From contig BCIX01000004.1 of assembly GCA_001600095.1 (NCBI GenBank), forward strand, positions 376,586 through 440,585: a stretch of DNA of 64,000 nucleotides, in the 5' to 3' direction. Origin of the DNA: Bullera alba (Eukaryota > Basidiomycota > Tremellomycetes > Tremellales > Bulleraceae). This document shows, piece by piece, positions 59,441 to 64,000 of the stretch. The notes under the pieces are model-generated. The model searched no databases. It saw only the letters and a program-made list of their open reading frames with translations, and was not told the DNA's origin. Each line of letters starts with the position of its first letter. The first letter of the stretch is position 1. The position numbers and the translations under genes were made by a program.

Positions 59441-59990
59441 ATGTCGACCACCAACTACTCGTACTATGCCCTGCCACTCATATTCCTCCAACCACTCTAT
59501 TCTTCCCTCCGGGGTCCGCTCATGCGTCTCAAGGTCGACGACAATGTCAACCCACGTATCGTTCTCGACAGGCTGGAGAAAGAGGGCAAGCACTCTCCTC
59601 GACTCATTGCCTCGCTGAGGCGAAGGGAGAGCTGTGAGAAGAACCTCTGGGAGGGTCTGTCAATGATATGTGCAGCCATCGTTGCGGGCAATACGGCGGG
59701 TCTGAGTGCGAAATGGATGAATGGAGTTAGCGCAGCCTACTTCCTGTTCAGATGTGCCTACAGTGCGTAGAATTAATCCTGCTTAGAGTGTAGAGCTGAT
59801 GATCGTTCAAGTCTACGCCTACTTGAACATCACGGACAAGAAGACTTCGTTTATCCGAAGTGGTCTGTGGTGGGCTTCCAACTGTAAGTACAGCCAGCTC
59901 ACCTTGCCGACATACCGCTGATCTAGCGCAGTCTGCTCCCTTATCACTTTCGTCAAAGCTGGAAACGCTCTAAACCGGAAGTTGCTGTAG
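59441..59990 (+). CDS. MAPEG-like small membrane protein
   Basis: About 150 residues. It starts MSTTNYSYYALPLIFLQPL (helix 1), then VNPRIVLDRLEKEGKHSPRL and RRESCEKNLWEGLSMICAAI with VAGNTAGLSAKWMNGVSAAY, FLFRCAYIYAYLNITDKKTS, FIRSGLWWAS and a last helix ending AGNALNRKLL. The NPR, RRxxxCxxNxxEG and AGN elements and the R-YxxLYI-like helix match the MAPEG fold (glutathione or eicosanoid enzymes). A Glu-Cys before the usual Asn-x-x-Glu core is a variation. Two introns (59765-59813 and 59884-59931) restore frame. Substrate unknown. Confidence 0.8.
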
Positions 59991-60587
59991 GTTGGCAGAA
60001 ATCCTCAGTTGCGCATGAAACGATGAACGCCAAGATCCTTCCTACCGCTAATCTGGACAAGAATACATTGGCCTTTTTGCTTGTTCCTAGCATGCACCAT
60101 CAAGGGGAGAATGACACTGAACATGAGTCATCTCATGGACATGACTCACATCGCCTGCTCGCCTTGTGTGAGCACTGCCACCTGTCAGTTGCAGAATGCT
60201 GGTCCGCTGGACAATGCCTCTCTGGGTCCCGACCAGTCATGTCGTCTACAGACAACTCCAAGTCGCAAATAGTCTGCGGTCATTGTCATTTGTTGGCTGA
60301 TGTTCGACAGGCGACCTTGAAGCATCTTGGACTGAATGACTGAGATCGCCCTGATATGACGTATCCGACCCTCGCCATGGCTTCGCAACTTCAATCGACG
60401 ATTTACCCTCACCGGACTCAGCCGACGTCGAGACACTGGATCTCATTGAACATAGCCTAAGCCGAGTGGAAGTTTCTTAGGCGTCATTCTATCCCTCGAT
60501 TGTCGGGGCGAGTCGGAGCCAAGAGCGGTATGGCCAGAAGCAACTCTTAGCTTGTCGCGCTGGCAATCATGTGCTCACCTGCTCGAA

Positions 60588-61172
60588 TTACCTATTGCGA
60601 CCAAAGCTCGACGATGGGAGATCACGGGCCAGATGCGGGAAGTAGGGCGAACGGGAAGAGAGGGACCTGGCGGGGTGAGTAGGAGCAGAACCTCCCCCTA
60701 GATCCGCTAACCAAATGTCGCAGATGCAGTCCACATGACGATGAACATGTGCCTTTTCCCATCCTCCCATCCTCTCGTTTTGCTCTCTCCTCCATCTACG
60801 CAGCACTGCCTCCCAGGCCACACCACCAGATGTACCGCAGGCGACTGGCATTGCCGGTGAGGGATTCACAGCGCACAATCCGAGCCGATCTTCAGATGTC
60901 GATCTGGACTGGTTCGCAACTTTTTCCAGGAACTTCGCCTCCGCAGCGTTTCGAGTCGAAAGTCGTCCAGAAAAGGCAAAATGGCTATGGGTGAAGCGTA
61001 CAGTCGGAGGAGGCAGTGCTGCGCTAGCGGACCTTGGACACTGAGTACTGATGCCGGGTACTGGTGACCATCCGGTATCCATGAGAATTGGACTGTCGAG
61101 GGCAAGCTGGGTGTATAAAGCGGTCCGTGCGGCGACTCTGTCTCTTCTTTCCTCGTTCATCTCACACTGCAC
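60588..61172 (-). CDS. Possible orphan ORF, weak support
   Basis: A 194-codon frame starts MQCEMNEERRDRVAARTAL, with FSGRLSTRNAAEAKFLEKVA and RRWRREQNERMGGWEKAHVH. Its first codons overlap the TATA box and leader of the opposite gene, and no family is recognisable. The length alone keeps it worth listing. It may be chance. Confidence 0.22.
   Translation of the reverse strand: MQCEMNEERRDRVAARTALYTQLALDSPILMDTGWSPVPGISTQCPRSASAALPPPTVRFTHSHFAFSGRLSTRNAAEAKFLEKVANQSRSTSEDRLGLCAVNPSPAMPVACGTSGGVAWEAVLRRWRREQNERMGGWEKAHVHRHVDCICDIWLADLGGGSAPTHPARSLSSRSPYFPHLARDLPSSSFGRNR
61114..61120 (+). promoter_or_regulatory. TATA box of the 61.3-kb gene
   Basis: TATAAAG lies about 160 nt upstream of the ATG at 61279. 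It is followed by a CA-rich leader (ACACTTACACCCACAACCC), a common form of strong fungal leaders. Confidence 0.55.
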
Positions 61173-61278
61173 TCACACCGCATAGCTCCAGCTATACACA
61201 GTGACACGCATCGAGAAATAGCTTTACAAGCTCACAACACTTACACCCACAACCCACAACCCACTCACAATCGCCACC

Positions 61279-63322
61279 ATGTCTTCCATTACCATTACGA
61301 TGGCAGTCCTCGCCACCCAGTTCAACTGGAGCGCTTTGACCTCCTTGGTCATCTTTGTCGCCACCATCCAATTCTTCCCTCGATTCCTCGCCGACCCAGA
61401 GGTGATCACCCTCTGGGTCCTCCATCTCGCAGGCATACCGTCCTGCGAGTCCCCATCCTCTCACAACGACCTCACCTCGACCCCCTCTTTCCCTGGACAC
61501 TTCGACTACGACAAGCTGGTTCTTGAGCCCCGAGCCCGTGCCCTGGAGGCCGAGCGAGATGCGGAGCAGTTGCGGGAGGCGAGGCGTGCGGCTTTGCTGC
61601 AGGCTCAGTACGAACTGGAGGAGCTGCAGCGAAGGCACAGGAGACAAATGGAGGAGGAGGAGGCAAGAGATCTCGAGCGAGCCCTGGAACTGTCGCGTCA
61701 AGAGGAGCAAAGGCGGAAGGCTCAGTCGGCGGAAGCTCGAGCGAGACTTTCCAGGCCAACGTTCAGGACACTTGTCCTACGAGATCCGTCCCCCCGTGAG
61801 TGCACGATCGCTCGCTACGCGGCCTCTTAGTCTTTCAAATGCTCACGAACGATTTGCAGCGCGAATGCCGGAGCGAAGATACGGTTACAACTTCGCGCCC
61901 GTACCGCAGCGGATCCCATCTTGGCCCTCCCGAACGTCTCGATTCTTCCTCACGCCTGCTCCTGTCACCGCTGCACCGGTATACCTCCCCCCCTTTACCG
62001 CCGCAGTGGAGCTTGCACCCGCCCCCCTCCCAGCTGTCGACTTCATCCCCGTCGCTCAGCCTTTCATCCCTGCTCCCGCCCCCGCCCCCATCGCCACGTT
62101 CAACTTCTTCCCATCCGCCCCCGCGCCACCCGCTGTCGAGAACGCTCCCGCTGTCTTCGAGGTTTCGGATGCATCGATGGAGATGGACATCGATGAGCCA
62201 CCCGCATATCCAACCGACACGGGTGCCACCTGGACCGAGGACCTCGAATGGGACAAAATGGACATCGACGGACCGGAATACTCACTTGCCTCTGCGTTCA
62301 ACTACGGATTGCAGGTGGGTATGTCGATGGCAGCCATGAACGATGTCGAAGTGGTGGACATGATGATGGACACGGAGATGAACATGGGCCAGGATATGGG
62401 AGATGTATCGATGGAGCTGGAAGCCGCGGATGAGGAGATGGAGATCGAGGCCTGCCTTACCCAAACTCCTCAGTGGGCCCCGGTGGCCCAGGCACCCTCT
62501 CTGCCACCGACCTACCACTCCACGGCACCAGCTCCCTCTCTTCCAGTTCAGGCAACCCCTACTCCTGCTCCATCAGCGTACATCCCTACACAGCCGGTCT
62601 CTGCTCCACCCACCTCCTTCTTCCAGCTCCCCGTCCAACAGGCGATGTCGTTCAACCCTGTCACGGTGCCCAACCACTCTCTACCTCCACCACCCTCCGC
62701 ACCGGCACCACTTCCCTCCGCTTCCCCATTCAAGAGGGTCACTCCAACGCGGTCAACCAATCGAGTCAGCAAGCAAATCTTTTCACGCCCAGCTGCCTCG
62801 ATGGAAAACGCGTACCCTGCTCGGATGGACATGCCTCCTCCTGCCACAGTCCCGGCCTCCACCCCTCTTCCCCCTTCGAACACCTCCACGGCATTCAGCA
62901 GACCGTCAGCCCCGGTCGGTGTAGCCCAGCTCCTGGCAAGAGTATCTGCACCAGCCGAGGACGACGAGAATGGCAGGGCTCAGCGAGCCCAGGTGTTCAA
63001 CAAGAGGACGAGGATGGACGATCCCGACGCAGCCTCGTCATCGACATTCGCCGCACCTCCATCGATCCCTGCTCCCATGGCTCCCGCCGCCGTCGTGCCT
63101 CCCGCTGTAGTGTTCTCTGCTGGACAGAGCGTCAAGACGCAACAGCAGGAGGACGATGAAGTCATCGCCGCGGCCGAGGCGATGCAGAAGGCGTACGACG
63201 ACGAGGTGGCCAACCTCGCCAATGCGCCAATTGTCCCTGCTGGTCCCACCGAGGAGCAGCTTGAGATAAAGCGGGAGCTCGCCAGGCGGAAGAAGGAGCG
63301 GCAGAAGGCCAGGCGGCGGTAG
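61279..63322 (+). CDS. Membrane-anchored orphan with UIM-like motif and disordered body
   Basis: I do not recognise a family. It starts MSSITITMAVLATQFNWSA and has one hydrophobic segment (LTSLVIFVATIQFFPRFLA, about residues 20-38, possibly a second around ITLWVLHLAGIP). A long charged coiled coil follows (residues about 85-170), containing DLERALELSRQEEQ, a good fit to a ubiquitin-interacting motif. One intron (61794-61858) joins RDPSP to PRMPERRYGYNF. The rest is Pro/Ala-rich, with acidic DMMMDTEMNMGQDMG-like patches, and ends in a basic helix LEIKRELARRKKERQKARRR at 63322. About 660 residues. Confidence 0.7.
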
Positions 63323-63731
63323 GGGAAGGAGGAGTCTAGGCTTTCGGGCCTGGAGGGAAGTGTTCAAGTGAGTCTAGTCTCAAGTTATCAGTGATAAGGG
63401 GCGATGCTAACAGGATCAAGGACATAGGTCAACCGCCTACAACCGGTCCGCAGCTCAATGAGCACTCGACAATCATTACATCACCCCCCACTCTTTGACA
63501 ACACGATCTTTACACATCACATCCGTTCATCACCGGACAACATCCACATTCGGAGATCGAGGGAGGATCTTCACTGGCGATGGTTGCCAGGGTCGACATA
63601 TAACAAGTAAGGGACCTGCTGGGCAGGCCCGAGTGGAGCTGGTTTCCCAGGAGAGAGTCAATCAGGATCAAGACCGAGGACACTGCTGGCAAAGTGTCTC
63701 GAAGCCACCCGGGCCTTCAGCCGCTCCTACA
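63323..63731. other. Spacer before the partial gene
   Basis: No supported gene. The open frame here runs in phase into the ATG at 63732, so the downstream start could lie further upstream. Confidence 0.4.
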
Positions 63732-64000
63732 ATGCGCATGAGAGCCCCGGTGGGCGCAGAGGTACCGACTAACGAAGGTGAGTAAAGCTGTGAGCAAGGC
63801 GAGTTCGATCAGCTGATAACATTCGACTAGGTCCTCTTTCGCTTCCGACGTTCGCGTCGATGCCACGACTGGGATCCTTCTACCGCAATGACCACCCCTA
63901 TAGCCCACCCGATAATGCACCAGAAGGATCCTTGCTTCATCAGCCAGGTCGTGATGGAGCGTCTCCGCGCAGGGATTGCGGTGAGTCCGAGTGCGAACGC
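63732..64000 (+). CDS. 5' end of an unidentified gene, truncated by the window
   Basis: Exon 1 (63732-63777) gives MRMRAPVGAEVPTNEG. An intron (63778-63830, branch CTGATAAC-like, acceptor GACTAG) joins to PLSLPTFASMPRLGSFYRND and onward to DGASPRRDC, then a GTGAGT donor at 63981. The visible 65 residues are disordered and Pro/Ser-rich. Nothing identifies the protein. The true start could be an upstream in-frame ATG as far as 63495. Confidence 0.5.

Larger units (their letters stand above)
59991..61278. other. Gene-poor interval with unresolved open frames
   Basis: 1,288 bases with no gene I can support. The plus frame at 60023-60343 has a Cys/His-rich CEHCHLSVAEC and CGHCHLLAD, but no splice context. 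Around 60150-60200 an alternative GTGAGC...GTTGCAG intron could remove part of it. The minus frame at 60588-61172 is treated separately. The last 165 bases are the promoter and leader of the 61.3-kb gene. Confidence 0.4.

Noticed and set aside
1..64000. CRISPR array, transposon, LTR, virus-derived gene or toxin system
   Set aside because: No regularly spaced identical repeats, terminal repeats, transposase, reverse transcriptase or capsid-like motif was seen on either strand.

Overview
This window is nuclear DNA from a fungus, most likely a basidiomycetous yeast of the Tremellomycetes type. Genes are packed closely on both strands. Almost every conserved gene is cut by many short introns of about 45 to 70 nt, with GTGAGT/GTAAGT-like donors, CTGAC/CTAAC-like branch points and AG acceptors. 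The recognisable proteins are all eukaryotic and fungal. I place it from gene style and protein content, not from a database match. Gene spans below include introns. I rebuilt exon joins by eye, with a frame check at most junctions of the conserved genes.

Layout. 0-9.3 kb: RAD52 recombinase (+), succinate dehydrogenase membrane anchor SDH4 (-), an intron-containing tRNA-Asp (-), two orphan genes in divergent orientation, and a VPS38/UVRAG-like subunit of PI3-kinase complex II (-). 9.8-11.5 kb: a FYVE-like/SAP-like/RING ubiquitin ligase. 11.8-19.0 kb: a lineage-specific stretch with two small intronless disordered-protein genes, a coiled-coil orphan on the opposite strand, and two diverged intronless paralogues of an unknown family separated by a tandemly duplicated noncoding sequence. 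19.9-30.4 kb: mRNA capping guanylyltransferase (CEG1), the NUP98-NUP96 nucleoporin precursor, and threonine synthase (THR4). 30.5-45.1 kb: eIF5B (-), a voltage-gated potassium channel (+), the CPSF30/Yth1 zinc-finger protein (+), the DEAD-box helicase Has1 (-), the small-subunit processome protein Utp5/WDR43 (+) with an unusual multi-intron 5' leader, and cyclophilin A (-). 45.6-56.4 kb: a very large Furry/Tao3/PAG1 cell-morphogenesis protein (+) and the 75-kDa NDUFS1 subunit of complex I (-). 57-64 kb: a small orphan, a divergent pair of membrane proteins (AIG1/FAR-17a-like and MAPEG-like), a gene-poor interval, a membrane-anchored UIM-like orphan, and the 5' end of a gene that runs off the window.

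Most of the window is housekeeping. Several genes serve RNA and ribosome work (CEG1, YTH1, NUP98-96, HAS1, UTP5, FUN12), but they are spread over both strands and are not an operon. SDH4 and NDUFS1 both belong to the respiratory chain. VPS38 and the FYVE-RING ligase are neighbours that both point to endosomes. The least explained DNA is the 11.8-19 kb orphan and paralogue block, the long noncoding 5' leader introns of UTP5, and the membrane/UIM-like protein at 61.3 kb. I see no transposon, CRISPR array, rRNA or viral sequence.
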